DNA of 64,000 bases, taken from positions 62,001-126,000 of the forward strand of contig JAHLTZ010000030.1 of NCBI GenBank assembly GCA_025786725.1, in the 5' to 3' direction. Shown piece by piece: positions 1 through 10,705 of the stretch. A model generated the notes under the pieces. That model searched no databases. It was not told the origin of the DNA and worked only from the letters and a program-made list of their open reading frames with translations. Position numbers and translations under genes: made by a program. Every line of letters starts with the position of its first letter. Position 1 is the stretch's first letter. The stretch comes from Syncephalis fuscata. Lineage: Eukaryota > Zoopagomycota > Zoopagomycetes > Zoopagales > Piptocephalidaceae.

Positions 1-229
1 GGCTTATTCGTAATGTTTGCCATGCATTACACTGTTTACTTGTGGGTGTTGTTAAACGATTTGTATAGCACTGGCTGTCATACTGTTTGATTTCTCGACT
101 GCTTTATACGAAAATTAATTTGACTGACCGAAGGTCCTCTGCAATGGCGACTGAGATAAAACGGCATCTTTACCGTTGATTATATTGTAGAGAAGGCTAG
201 TTGCTATATAAAATCATTTAATGACATAT

Positions 230-860
230 CAGTATATGGCTATGTGCTGTTTAGTTGTAATATGTTGTGGTGTTCATGTGTTCAGCTCTAGACATCAACT
301 ACAAATGGGTGAATCCATAGTTTGGTGCAGCTTATTGCTACGCTTGAATTGCCATGGCATCTTGTAACATTTATTGAACAGCATTGCCATCAAGATAGCA
401 GCTAATATAGAGCTGTACGCATCCGACAAATGTTACTTACGCCCAAGTCGTAGTATTGCCGGTACTCCAGGTGGACGTATAGTTGCTATATTAGCTGCTA
501 TCTTGTTTAACAACTTTTAACAACATTTCTAGTTTATTTGTATAACAAATAACAACAATACACAAACAACTACACTCGTGTACACTATAAACTATACGCA
601 AGGAACAATCAACTAGATGTAGGTGCTTATTACTACTAAACAATACTAACGCACTTTTATTATAGCTATTCGAGCATTGGCGCTGGATCAACAAGTATAT
701 CTGAACTGCATTTGTTATCGGGCACAAATATTTTGCATGCAACTTACAATACCAACTATAGAATTCGTTGGCACAAGCATCGACAACAATACTGTATACT
801 GTCATTGGTACTATTGTTTGGGCTAGATTCTAAATGAAACATATACCCATTTGGTTTATA
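230..860. repeat. Degenerate dispersed repeat, copy A (inverted relative to 47.1-47.7 kb)
   Basis: Several blocks match the reverse complement of 47100-47720. One is the segment with ACGCCCAAGTCGTAGTA and CCAGGTGGACG near 440-475. Another is the block GCTTATTGCTACGCTTGAATT near 331-351. A third is the region read on the minus strand as ...WYCKLHAK. On the plus strand 415-505 can be read as a frame with a RPSRS...TPGGRIV segment, so the repeat may carry remnants of an exon. The copies differ at both synonymous and non-synonymous positions, so I do not call a live gene here. Confidence 0.55.
391..505. repeat. Perfect 20-bp inverted repeat (hairpin) inside repeat copy A
   Basis: CAAGATAGCAGCTAATATAG at 391-410 is exactly reverse-complementary to 486-505, with a 75-nt spacer. 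The related copy at 47.5 kb keeps the spacer sequence but not intact arms. Confidence 0.85.
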
Positions 861-1254
861 TTACCCAACACTAACTGGCATTGCTATTGCGCATCTGCTA
901 AATGCTTTGGTTTGATTGAAGTGGTGGTAATAAAGAGGGAGGTGGTGGGCATTACACATATATTACATTGAAATGGTAGATTTAATAAAGAAGCGCATGA
1001 GGTGTTTGCTGAATCAACATAACACTGTGACTCCATTACTAGTTTGTCTAATGTTGTGCTTATTATGTTTATTAAAACTAAAATACTGGTACATGTATTC
1101 AATTAAAGTCACTGATACTTGAATGGCTAGATTACAAGTAGCTACATTCAATACTGCATCTACACCAACTATTTTAATAATAGTGCCAATGATTTATTTA
1201 TTGCTGTCTTATTTATTGCCATTTAACATGATCCAGTGGTCAAATGGCTGCATT

Positions 1255-1400
1255 TAATAGCATCTAATCTATTGAACATGCTAGTTGATGGTGAATGACA
1301 TCAATCATCAAATACTCATCATTGTAGATTCATTATCCAATATGTATATATTCAGTATACATATAGAATTTCTATTATATACTCAGACTAGCATATATTA
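1255..1400 (+). repeat. Fragment of a MITE-like dispersed repeat
   Basis: It shares the block around TCATCATTGTAGATTCATTATCCA and flanking TATGCATA-type sequence with 7861-8100 and 35440-35560 (same strand) and 35900-36000 (opposite strand). No coding capacity is seen. Confidence 0.6.
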
Positions 1401-1689
1401 TTCTATCTTTGGGAAGTTATTAGTGCATAGCAGTACAATCATCATGCTACTAAACTCGCTGCATGCTTTGGTTTGCCATAGATCACCACTGCAGTTGTTT
1501 TAAAAGTAGTAGTAGATTGCACTTTTAGTACGGCCACTGAATAACATTTCAGTACCATCAGTGCGATCTACTACTGTCGCTACTGTATATGCTATTACCA
1601 GCACGATCTATAGTGGCGATCTATAGCAAATCAAGGCATACAGTAGCTTTGGCAGCATATGGTCGCTACATTCGTCGTACTGGCAGTTG

Positions 1690-2560
1690 TGCATATACAA
1701 TAGCGTAATCTGCAATAATCCATAGCATAAACAAAGTATACAACGAGATTTCACAGCATATGCTCAAAACAACATAAAACAAGCTAGGATTGCATTTACT
1801 GTGTCAATAAAGCTGCCAAAAGCAACGATCAGAGCAAGGAAAGTGATTTGCAAAAAAGGTCAGATTACAAAAGAGCAATGCAAGTACATAGTGTAGAAGG
1901 TGTTTGTACATAACTAGTAGTCAGTCAACTACTGACACTATTTAGATGGTATATATGGAGTGTACAAGTATATGCAATGGATATATGCTGTCAAGTGTGA
2001 AGAAAGAGAAAGGAAATGTGATGACGTAGATTGTGAGCTGTGAGCCTGTCAGTCAATATTTATAAACAGCCGAGTTTAATTCATTAATAAATGGAGTGTG
2101 AAATAATAAAAGTCAATCTACCCAACATGTCGATACATCATAGAACAGATTAATAGTAAATAAACAAATGTATTAAAAATAAAAGCCATTTGACACCAAA
2201 ACTAAGTTATTATTATGAAACATGCTCATCAATAAAATAATGTATAATAAAAAGAGTAAAGCCATTTAACATCAAATGTCATTATTATAAAACATACTGC
2301 CAATAAATTACTGCGTGTAATAGGAAATACAATCAAAGTCGATGTTTTTTAAAGGCAAGTGTAGTCATAGAAGGTGTCATTATTGAAATAATGAAATGTA
2401 ACCATATTCTAGAAGATGGAGCAATATATTAATAATTTATATGAATGAATAAATAGTGCGATGTTAATGCTAGTAGAAACATGCACAGTATATTCAGTGC
2501 AGTGGTCAGTGGTGAACCAAGGCCTTCTGATATCTTACCGTTTATTACTATAAGAAATCA
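1690..2560 (-). repeat. Long dispersed repeat, inverted copy of 51830-52570
   Basis: 1910-2160 reads almost base for base as the reverse complement of about 52140-52390. Shared landmarks are the run TAGTCAGTCAACTACTGACA, the block GGAGTGTACAAGTATATGCA and the string GTCAATCTACCCAACATGTC. The match extends to about 1700 (CATAGCATAAACAAAGTATACAACGAGATT). Towards 2160-2300 it becomes tandem AATAAAAGYCATTTRACACCA-type units. No transposase or reverse transcriptase is visible. Confidence 0.8.
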
Positions 2561-3258
2561 ACCTGACACTGTTGCATCAACAGCATAATTAAATTATAAC
2601 ATTTTATTGTAAGTAGCATGAAATACTGTTTAACATTTATTAACACTGATATTGGACATTAAAGATAGTACTGATTAATTGACACTGATCAATTCAATCG
2701 AAGTTAATGTGGCACTGCTTCAACAAACAAACCCCTCTCAGTAGTGAAAACTGATTGACAATTTATTGTTCAAATTATTGATCTTTTGTCCCAGTTTGAA
2801 GCTAGGGGTCAAAGTGAAGTAGCTCATTTATTTAATCAATATTTACGTAATAAACGCACTGTTTAAACAATTAACATCTGTTTGTTCAAGATTTAAAGTT
2901 TAAACGTGACATTGCCATTAAATAAATGTAGTGCGAATGATGCTATATTTATTATATTAATTACTATAATCAATAATCAATAATACTAATAAGAATTGTA
3001 ATACCGTTGACTTTATGATTAACTAAATGAATTAAACAGTAAAAACTAAACAATAGTTAGCGCAATTGTAATAACAACTAAACAAGTGTTTATTTTAAAA
3101 TAAAATTTTTATTATGATTACTATACTATCAAACACTAATACATATATATTAATCAGTAATAAAGGAGATGCTATACTCGTAGCACCTTGCGGCTCTGAT
3201 TTTGACAAATAACATTATCCGGATTATAAATATCACAGGTTTATATCGAGTTGTCTGG
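2561..3258. other. Intergenic, AT-rich, no gene seen
   Basis: Very AT-rich sequence with scattered short inverted motifs. No supported coding region. It lies downstream of the small minus-strand gene at 3259. Confidence 0.6.
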
Positions 3259-3600
3259 TTAACGTGTCCAGTCGCGTGCATGGTCAATAGCTCGCTCCAT
3301 GGCTAAATTGCTACGGCGCTGCCATCGGGAAAACGACCAATAGGCACGCAGTATGGCCCATGTAAGTAGGTCGCGTAGCTTGCCCACGTAGATAAACCAT
3401 ACAAGCTCCCACGCACTCTTGTATGCAATCTTTTGTATATAAGCAATTAAACGACCTCGCACACGGTCCACCAGTGGCGCGGGACGTCGTTTCTGCTCGA
3501 GCAGTGCAATTCGGGCTTCTAGCCGTTTCATTCGGTCATTCATTTCTACTAATGTCGTTTCCAGCGAAGTCGCTGGCTGTAATGAGCCCGAAGACGACAT
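3259..3600 (-). CDS. Small coiled-coil membrane protein, unknown function
   Basis: A single-exon 113-residue protein. Residues about 14-40 form an amphipathic, heptad-like helix (LETTLVEMNDRMKRLEARIALLEQ), so a short coiled coil is likely. Residues about 62-90 are hydrophobic and aromatic (WELVWFIYVGKLRDLLTWAIL), consistent with one or two membrane segments, followed by a basic Arg-rich tail ending in DWTR. The base composition is richer in GC than the flanks, which supports real coding. I do not recognise the family. It could be a small organelle or ER membrane factor. No partner can be inferred from its neighbour, the 7TM-RGS gene on the same strand. Confidence 0.6.
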   Translation of the reverse strand: MSSSGSLQPATSLETTLVEMNDRMKRLEARIALLEQKRRPAPLVDRVRGRLIAYIQKIAYKSAWELVWFIYVGKLRDLLTWAILRAYWSFSRWQRRSNLAMERAIDHARDWTR

Positions 3601-4042
3601 GATTTACTATATTGTAATAAATGATACACGGCTATGATAAGTTGTTTGCAAAATCAAAGGAAAATAACAAGTATTCGGAATGGGCAACTACCGAAAATAA
3701 TCAGCTGATATTAATTATAGCGAGTATGATAAAAGTTGTAAACGCAATTTATTTAAGTAAGCTGTAATAAACGCTGGTGTGCAGCATAGTAAGTGTATGA
3801 CGGATATTTATGATTAATTGTTGTATTTTACATCAGTAGCTGTTGCATGTCAAGCTACTGTTTGCCAGATATGTATATGTTAAACAATAGTAAAGTTTAT
3901 GCACATTATATCGTGCAGTTTTAGTGATCAGTGTATCTAATGTGTTATTATGGCTGATTTGCTATAAATATTGCCATGGCTTTTGATGCTATCGTTTCAT
4001 TACAACTATAGCTTGAGCTTGTCCTTTGAAACAGTACATCTG
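3601..4042. other. Intergenic, nothing recognised
   Basis: AT-rich spacer between two minus-strand genes. It holds the 5' region of the small membrane protein and the 3' end of the receptor gene. Confidence 0.6.
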
Positions 4043-6145
4043 TTACTTGTAAGACTTCTCGGTATCAGTGTCACCTGTACGAGAAGTGCTGTCAACAACA
4101 ATACTGTGAGGTACATCGGAAAAGCTGGCAAAGTGTTCGTCCGCTGAGCGAACAGGATAGCCTGGTCTGTTAATATCATCGCTGCTGTCCTGGCCGGCGT
4201 TCCATTGCAAGAAGCGCGGATAGGTGTTGTTCAACATTAAAGTCGATATTTCGCTGAATGCTGTATCGTATATGCTAACGTGTGGACTACCGTGCTGCAT
4301 ATCTTTTATAATGTCCTTGCGTGTGTCACTTTCGAGATTCAACTCGTATTCTGCACCCGGAATAATAAATTTGTTGTAAATAGATCGAATTTCCCTTTCT
4401 ATTCGTTTATTCAACGCCATACTGGCAGCATTGGCATCGATTATATTTGATCGATTGCGCCGTGATCCGTTGCCCGATGATGTTCCACCTTGCTTTTTTT
4501 CCTGCAATGCTCGAACTCGACGGACTTTGTCGTAGAAAAGCACGTTTTCCACACTAAAGTCTATAATGGAAAAGACTTTGAACTAAAAGCGATGAATTTG
4601 CATTAGTTAATGTTATATTGCATTGCTGTCATGGCTTACTTTTTCAAATGAAGACGGGTTGGCTAAAGACTCGGTAAATCCAGTTGCTGCTTTGGCAAGC
4701 CGATCAAGACGGATAGAATCAATAAGCGGGAAAATATTAGTAGCAATATAGCCCATAAATGATGCAATCATCATGCAAGCTGAAAAGCCGTATGACTGCT
4801 TGTCAATGTTCTTGTTTTCAAACATGTTATAAATAAATATAGTAACACTTGCAAGTGCTACTAAAGCGGTGATAACTGAGACCATTACCAATTCGTTACG
4901 AATATAAAAAGCATCATTTACACTACTTAGCGGAAATATTACCATCCATATCAGTACGCCAACAAAAGCCGCAGGAATTGCATACATAATTAGATACGCT
5001 GCCGAATTATAGCAATACACCGCCGTACTTGGAATGATATCTGGAAGTGGAGTTAGAAATAGCTGAATAAGCGCTGTAACTGCCAAGTTTGCCATCAAAA
5101 TTATAGCTAATACACGCAGAATAAATTGCGTACGAGCCCAATGTCGGTGTCGATAAATCCACGTAGAAAATTGCTTTTCTGGCTTTACTGCCAAAAAGTC
5201 AAACTGTATATTTTTTGATAATGGTGATTCAGGACTCCATTGAGCTGATTCGTTTGTCTTTGTCCGTCTAAGTGCTTTTGAAGCAAGCGTATTATCTGTA
5301 GCTGCCAATTCGTCGTCATTTTTTGATTTGCGAATTTCATTGGCCTGTGTTTGACAAACAGTGGGAGATGATGGCTGCGACTCATCTGTTTGGCTATTTG
5401 TGGAAAGCGTATTGCTACTTGTTGGTCGGTTGGTCGAGCGACAGCCGTCCATTTCAACAAGATCAATCTGACTGGTAAACGTTTCATTTGGATCTAATCT
5501 TTCGCTATTTGATGAAGATTTTGTTTTCTTCCTAAGTAGACGTGTTGATGGTGTTGGCTTTAGCCTAACGGTAAAGCTTTTTAAAAGCAATGTTAAACGT
5601 CCAGAATGCCGTTGCAGGTGTTCTCGCGATCTCCACGCCTTGTGCTGTCGACGTCGTTGCTGGTTGTATCCTGGGGATGTTATATGTCCCGTTTTTAGAC
5701 TCATTTTACGCTGGCGTTCACTTTTGATATGTGCTCCCTCCGTGTCTGAATCTGACTCGATCGATAGTCCCGATGTTTCTGAAAGATTGCGCGTCATTCG
5801 ATAGCGTGCCTCGCTAACACGATACAAGAAAATCACACGCACTGCTCTGGCAACAATGCTAGCACAGTGTAGAGATGTCGATACCGCAAGAATCCATATG
5901 TCGACCATGCAATTAATCGGTGTTGTAACAACCAATCGAAGTATTGACAAGCAGATGATTGTATAAAGGGAAAATCCCGATATTAACGACAATAGCGCGC
6001 CTCGATGTCGTATTCCTGGCAAGTGTCGGTACCTATAAATGAGCGCATTTGGAATGCCCATGATGCACATGAGACCAGTCACAATGCCTATATATAACGC
6101 CCAGCCATTATTCGATGGCTCATTATCAGAGTGATCCATTGCCAC
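4043..6145 (-). CDS. 7TM receptor with C-terminal RGS domain
   Basis: Two exons (6145-4640 and 4582-4043) joined in phase 0 give 681 residues. Seven hydrophobic segments are visible. Three lie in the first ~125 residues. Then comes a long polar Ser/Thr/Lys-rich cytoplasmic-type loop (about 130-320), then four more ending near residue 480 (YGFSACMMIASFMGYIATNIF). Directly after the last segment, exon 2 starts FKVFSIIDFSVENVLFYDKV. It continues REIRSIYNKFIIPGAEYELN... and AFSEISTLMLNNTYPRFLQW, the helix pattern of a regulator of G-protein signalling domain, which speeds GTP hydrolysis on Galpha. Fusion of 7TM and RGS is known from plant AtRGS1 and from early-diverging fungi. The Ser-rich tail may be phosphorylated. 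The intron sits at the 7TM/RGS junction. Ligand unknown. Confidence 0.9.
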
Positions 6146-7860
6146 CTATTAGTTTACTATTATGATTATTATGATTATTATGATTAAGTTCTATATTTGA
6201 TATTGTTGTTTTCTGTGATAGGCGTGCTGATTTAATACGCTAGCATAGGTAAGGTTACACTACTATTAAACGGTAGCAGTAACGACCAAAATTGGTGACG
6301 CTCTTTTGTTTATGTTGCTTAGCGTTTGAAGTTACAGAAACTGAAAACCAACAACAAATACAGATAGAGTGATATAAACAAATAAGCCGGTATAAATAAC
6401 GAATCAATTAAACGAAATCAAGAATAAGAAAGAGGAACAGAAAGAGCTAGAGGCACATGAGCGACAGACAGACAGAGCAGGTAGTAAAGCTAAGGTGACC
6501 CTTAGGATAATAAAACAGGTTATAGCCTGAATAAACATTGGGCTGGTCAGTAAAAGCATGGAGCAATGCAAAGTGTCAGATTGCCCTTTTTTCAAATGAT
6601 TGTGCGGTGGTGGTGGTGGTGGTGTACAAGAATACGCATGGTCGATGGTCGGACGACAGTCAAGTCAAGGTCGGTACGCATGGCAGCGTCCGTGTAATCA
6701 AGCGTAAATTATTACAGTAGCGCTCTATCCGTAACATGCTTAAATGGAGATATTTCATCCAACTTTAAAAGCAGTTGCATAAAACAGCACGCCATTTTGC
6801 TATACTACTTTAAGTAGTGGTAGTCGGGGCAATTGGCACAATCTATATCAGGCATGGTGTGGTTGATGCATTCAATGCAGCATATGCTGCAACTAATGCA
6901 GTAGATCATAGAATAAAACTGCTATGTATGATTGGATGCACAAAACTCATGCAGCCTTCCTTCGCATTCTGTCTAGAATTCTTTGTCCGTACAATAGACA
7001 CAAGCACATGTGATTATGGCAGCTACTTAATGCATACTAAACTATTAAAGTAACATACCATTGTCGTGCCCTGTCATATTGTTGCGCAAATAGCCCGACA
7101 ATGTATGATGTGTGGAATAGGTGGTTTGTGATGGATGGAAACGCTCTTGGAATATATTACAAGCAACCGGTTTGGGGGCCGAGACTTTTTTACATTCCGA
7201 ATGGCCTGATGTATCTATGGTCCAATGTTCTAGCCTTTTAGCTAAAATATCCTATTTGTCTTCATTTACTACGGCCATATGACCTTCATCGAGTAAATGG
7301 TTATTCTGTAGATGAGGTGCATATTTGACTTGCGAAATCCGGTTGTAATGAACGGTTTTACTAATATTAGTACAGAAATGACCTCATAGACAATGCATCA
7401 CGTCAGGTCTGGACAATTGTATACAAGCCCCAACTTATCCAGCACAAAGCAAATCTATATTTTTTATGTATATTTGGTAAATACAATAGTGATATCTAGC
7501 TGTTATAGATGAATCTAGTATATATATTCTACTATTCTGCACGTACAGCTACCAACATAACCAGCAATCTAGCCAATAAATGGTAATGGTGATTTTTTTT
7601 ATTTTAAGTATTAGCATGTTAGAATGCAATATGTCTATACTTGCGCTATATATTTAATAGTAATACCAATGACTTTCTATGATAGTGTTATTGCAATAAT
7701 GCATATGTACTATGTACTATTTAATATTTAGTCTTGAATCCTGACAGTCATTTAATAAATACAATGTGTTAATCGCATAATACACAATATACCATTTAAC
7801 ATTATTGTGCTTATCTGTCTTTTATTGCCAATGTATTGACTATCTACTATTATTTGGTGG
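6146..7860. other. Intergenic, no supported gene
   Basis: It contains the receptor's upstream region, including tandem ATTATGATT near 6160-6185, and AT-rich sequence. The short open frames here (for example 6538-6720 and 6817-7053) lack exon structure and recognisable motifs. Confidence 0.5.
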
Positions 7861-8560
7861 CTAAATGGCTACATTTAACAACGCTCGTTCTGTTAAACAT
7901 GGAATTGGGCGATGAGAAATGTCAGGGTCCAAAATAGTCATCATTATAGATTTACTATCCACTATGCATATATCTAGTAGACATATATCCTTTATCCATA
8001 TATATATATCGCTTCCATTGTACCTCCATACTACCATATATATCATTTCATAATATATTAGACACATTCTATTTGCTATATACTTGAGCATATTTTACTT
8101 TTTCCATTCATACTCTTACATTCTATAATATCAACACCGCTACTCGTACTCTTTCCATTGTAGATTCAGTCAATGGTATATAATTTTATTATGCATTGAC
8201 TATATGCTATCTAGAGCCGCTTTCCATTTGTCGCTAGCTTTAGTATTTATAAATCTCAACTCATCTCGCTAATTTGCTCATCAGTCTATATTCACTATAG
8301 CTTCAGCATTTCTATTTACCCTTTTTTCATTGTATATTCATTCTACTGTGTACCATCCTATTGTCTACTAACCACCATCTATTGATGGTCACTATTTGCC
8401 TACTACTAACTGTATTTATTGTAGATTTCAATTCAGTATACTCATTCATTTATATAAATTATAGCTTCGCCATTATTATTAGCACATCTCTCTTGTCCAC
8501 TCATTCTGTTTATGCCTTATTAATAAAATAGTTATTTATATATCAGTGCACATGTTATAG
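7861..8560 (+). repeat. MITE-like dispersed repeat, longest copy
   Basis: 7861-8100 matches 35440-35640 (GGGCGRTGARWAATG, CATCATTRTAGATTYA, TATGCATA and the following AGAYAYATTCTATT blocks). The downstream part carries repeated CATTGTAGATTCA-like motifs at about 8155, 8328 and 8417. No terminal inverted repeat is clear in this copy. The copy at 35.4-36.0 kb has inverted ends. Confidence 0.6.
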
Positions 8561-8749
8561 CCTTAGACAGCAAGGTGTGGTGCAGCTAGTTAACAGGAAT
8601 GGCAGCCAATACATAGAGTAATAGCCGCTGTACAGACATTCTACTAAAACCACTCCTATTATTCGTACACTTGTTCTATTTATAACAAAGCCCAGTTACA
8701 TCTATAAAAGCACTATTGCACGTCTTAATAGCCATAAGGCAATATAGCA

Positions 8750-8796
8750 GCAACAGCAACAATAACAGCAACAACAGCAACAACAGCAACAACAAA
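8750..8796. repeat. CAA/CAG microsatellite
   Basis: Imperfect (CAACAG/CAA) tandem repeat. It lies in non-coding DNA about 320 bp upstream of the Mso1-like gene. Confidence 0.9.
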
Positions 8797-9117
8797 TGGA
8801 CTAGTCGCATGTTGCTTGTTGGCCACGTTTTACACCACGCGATATAATTTACGCTATAACACCCGCGTGCTAACATAGGTTGTCACTACTACTCAACACT
8901 AAATAGTTGCCACGGTAAACTGGCCACTTTCATATACAGTAACAACGAGCTATTCATATCATGGGGGATGGATGAAGTGCAGCAAGGTGAACGTGACCAC
9001 TACTCTTGCTCTCACTACCACCACCAGTATCTTTTACCTTTATTCATTTCCATCTCTTCATCTATAGTCATTCCTCTAAACACATTGCCTTATTCTACAA
9101 CTACACTATAGCGTATT

Positions 9118-10332
9118 ATGGCCGCGCCAGATTATCGTATTTCTAAAGTGGGCGTTTTATGTAAAGACTGCGGCCAAGATGTAGGTCCATACCCGACGCG
9201 ACATCGTTGTGGTGCATCAGATGCACCGTCACTGTCCTCAACGTCGCGCGATAGCGTTAATAGCAGCGGTTACTCACTGGCCCCGCCTTCACTGGCCCCA
9301 CCGCGACCCGGGCTGCCCGGCCGGTCGAATACCGGTGGCCGATACGGTGGCCGAACAGCCCCGTCGTCAGCTAGCAGTAGTGGCAACACCACCGCAGCAG
9401 GAGGCAGTTCACTAAGAGCCGGTGCCGGCCGCTGGAATCGACTGGCCGGTCAGTCGGCACCCTCTTCAAACCAGCAGGTGCATGGTTCGGGCAGTGGCAC
9501 CGAAGACGAAGGACCAAATAGCGGTAATAATACATCGTTATGGGGCAAATTCCGTGCAGCTACTGCTTGGAATAATGATGCATCGGACGCGAGTGGCTCC
9601 GAACGAGGTAAGATAGCCTATAAACGATAGATAATATTTATTTATTAACATTATAACAATAATAACAACAACACCGTTAGGCGATGAAGAAACGGGAGAA
9701 GCAGGACCACCTCAATCAACAAGTTCTGGTAAAAAGCTATGGGGAAAGATTATGGGCAGTGGCGATAATGAAAAGTCTGAAGAACCTGGTAAGCAATTGC
9801 CATAGAATATACTATATTTAATTAACAACTATTTAACTTTTATATTTTATTAGACTCTGATACATCTGATTATGAAGGCGAATCACATGTTACACGACTA
9901 CTTAAATCATATTATCGTGAAAGATATCCAGAAGCACAATTACCGGGCTGGTTGACACATCCACCACCAGATCTATACCGTCCATTTGGTGGTATGGGCA
10001 GAGAACGACCCGTATCGAGTTCATCATCCTTTTCACCACAACATACGCAAGTACCTATAGGATTTGGGCATGAACACCGACGCAGTCAAGATAATACAAA
10101 CACCAATACCAGTAGTAATAGTAGGAATAGTGTGGGCAGTGCAAGCAATATGTATGGCCAGTCATCATTGTCACCGACAAATCAGTCCTATGAATCACCT
10201 GCATTGGTGGATTCGGCTAAATATGCGCGTGGATCAAGTGGTACGCTGCCACCCGCTCCATCACGTCGCCCCACTCGACAACGCGTCAATGTACGTCGAG
10301 ATGCAGGTGCCTTCTTCAACGACGATAATTAA
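9118..10332 (+). CDS. Mso1-like protein: zinc-binding N-terminus plus Sec1-binding-type domain
   Basis: Three exons (9118-9607, 9681-9788, 9854-10332) give 358 residues. The N-terminus has a small putative zinc site, C15-x2-C18...H29-x-C31. A low-complexity Ser/Gly/Pro region follows. Two short WGK(F/I) boxes (LWGKFRAATAW and LWGKIMGSG) precede DYEGESHVTRLLKSYYRERY...LPGWL, which resembles the Sec1-binding region of fungal Mso1. In yeast, Mso1 binds the SM protein Sec1 and supports SNARE-dependent exocytosis. The C-terminus is Ser/Asn/Pro-rich and ends in a basic RRPTRQRVNVRRD box. The family call rests on motif resemblance. A zinc site plus Mso1 domain is the informative combination. The gene converges on SEC16 with a 373-bp gap. 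Confidence 0.65.
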
Positions 10333-10705
10333 TACACTTGGGATAAGAAAATGCATCCAATGCCGTTTAGTTCGTTTAGTTTAACCAACTAACCAACCAA
10401 CTCCCCTCCAGCTAGTTCATTTAATCACGCGCGCTCTCTTTCTCTCTCTCCTCACCTCCTCCTATTTTTCGTCTGAAGTCAGTATGAAGTAGTATTGTAT
10501 AATCGTCATACTTTTGATGATCATTGGTATATACGCTAGAAAAGAATAAGCGTTAATACACAAAGACACACTAGAAAATTAAAACATGAATACGTTATTT
10601 TTAATCACTCATTGCCAATAGTAATAATATTAGTAAAGTAATATAGTAGTTAATTATAAAGAAAAAGGTTGATTCAATAATAAATCAATAAATGATAGTG
10701 GTGAT
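10333..10705. other. Convergent intergenic region (3' UTRs)
   Basis: Contains a CT-rich stretch (about 10436-10470) and AT-rich DNA with AATAAA-like signals on both strands, as expected between two convergent genes. Confidence 0.5.

Noticed and set aside
491-805. 104-codon minus-strand frame with WYCKLHAK, similar to a plus-strand frame at 47100-47321
   Set aside because: The similarity comes from the dispersed repeat. Neither frame has splice support or a complete domain.
8676-8876. 66-codon frame with a poly-leucine run
   Set aside because: The leucines are the reverse reading of a CAA/CAG microsatellite.
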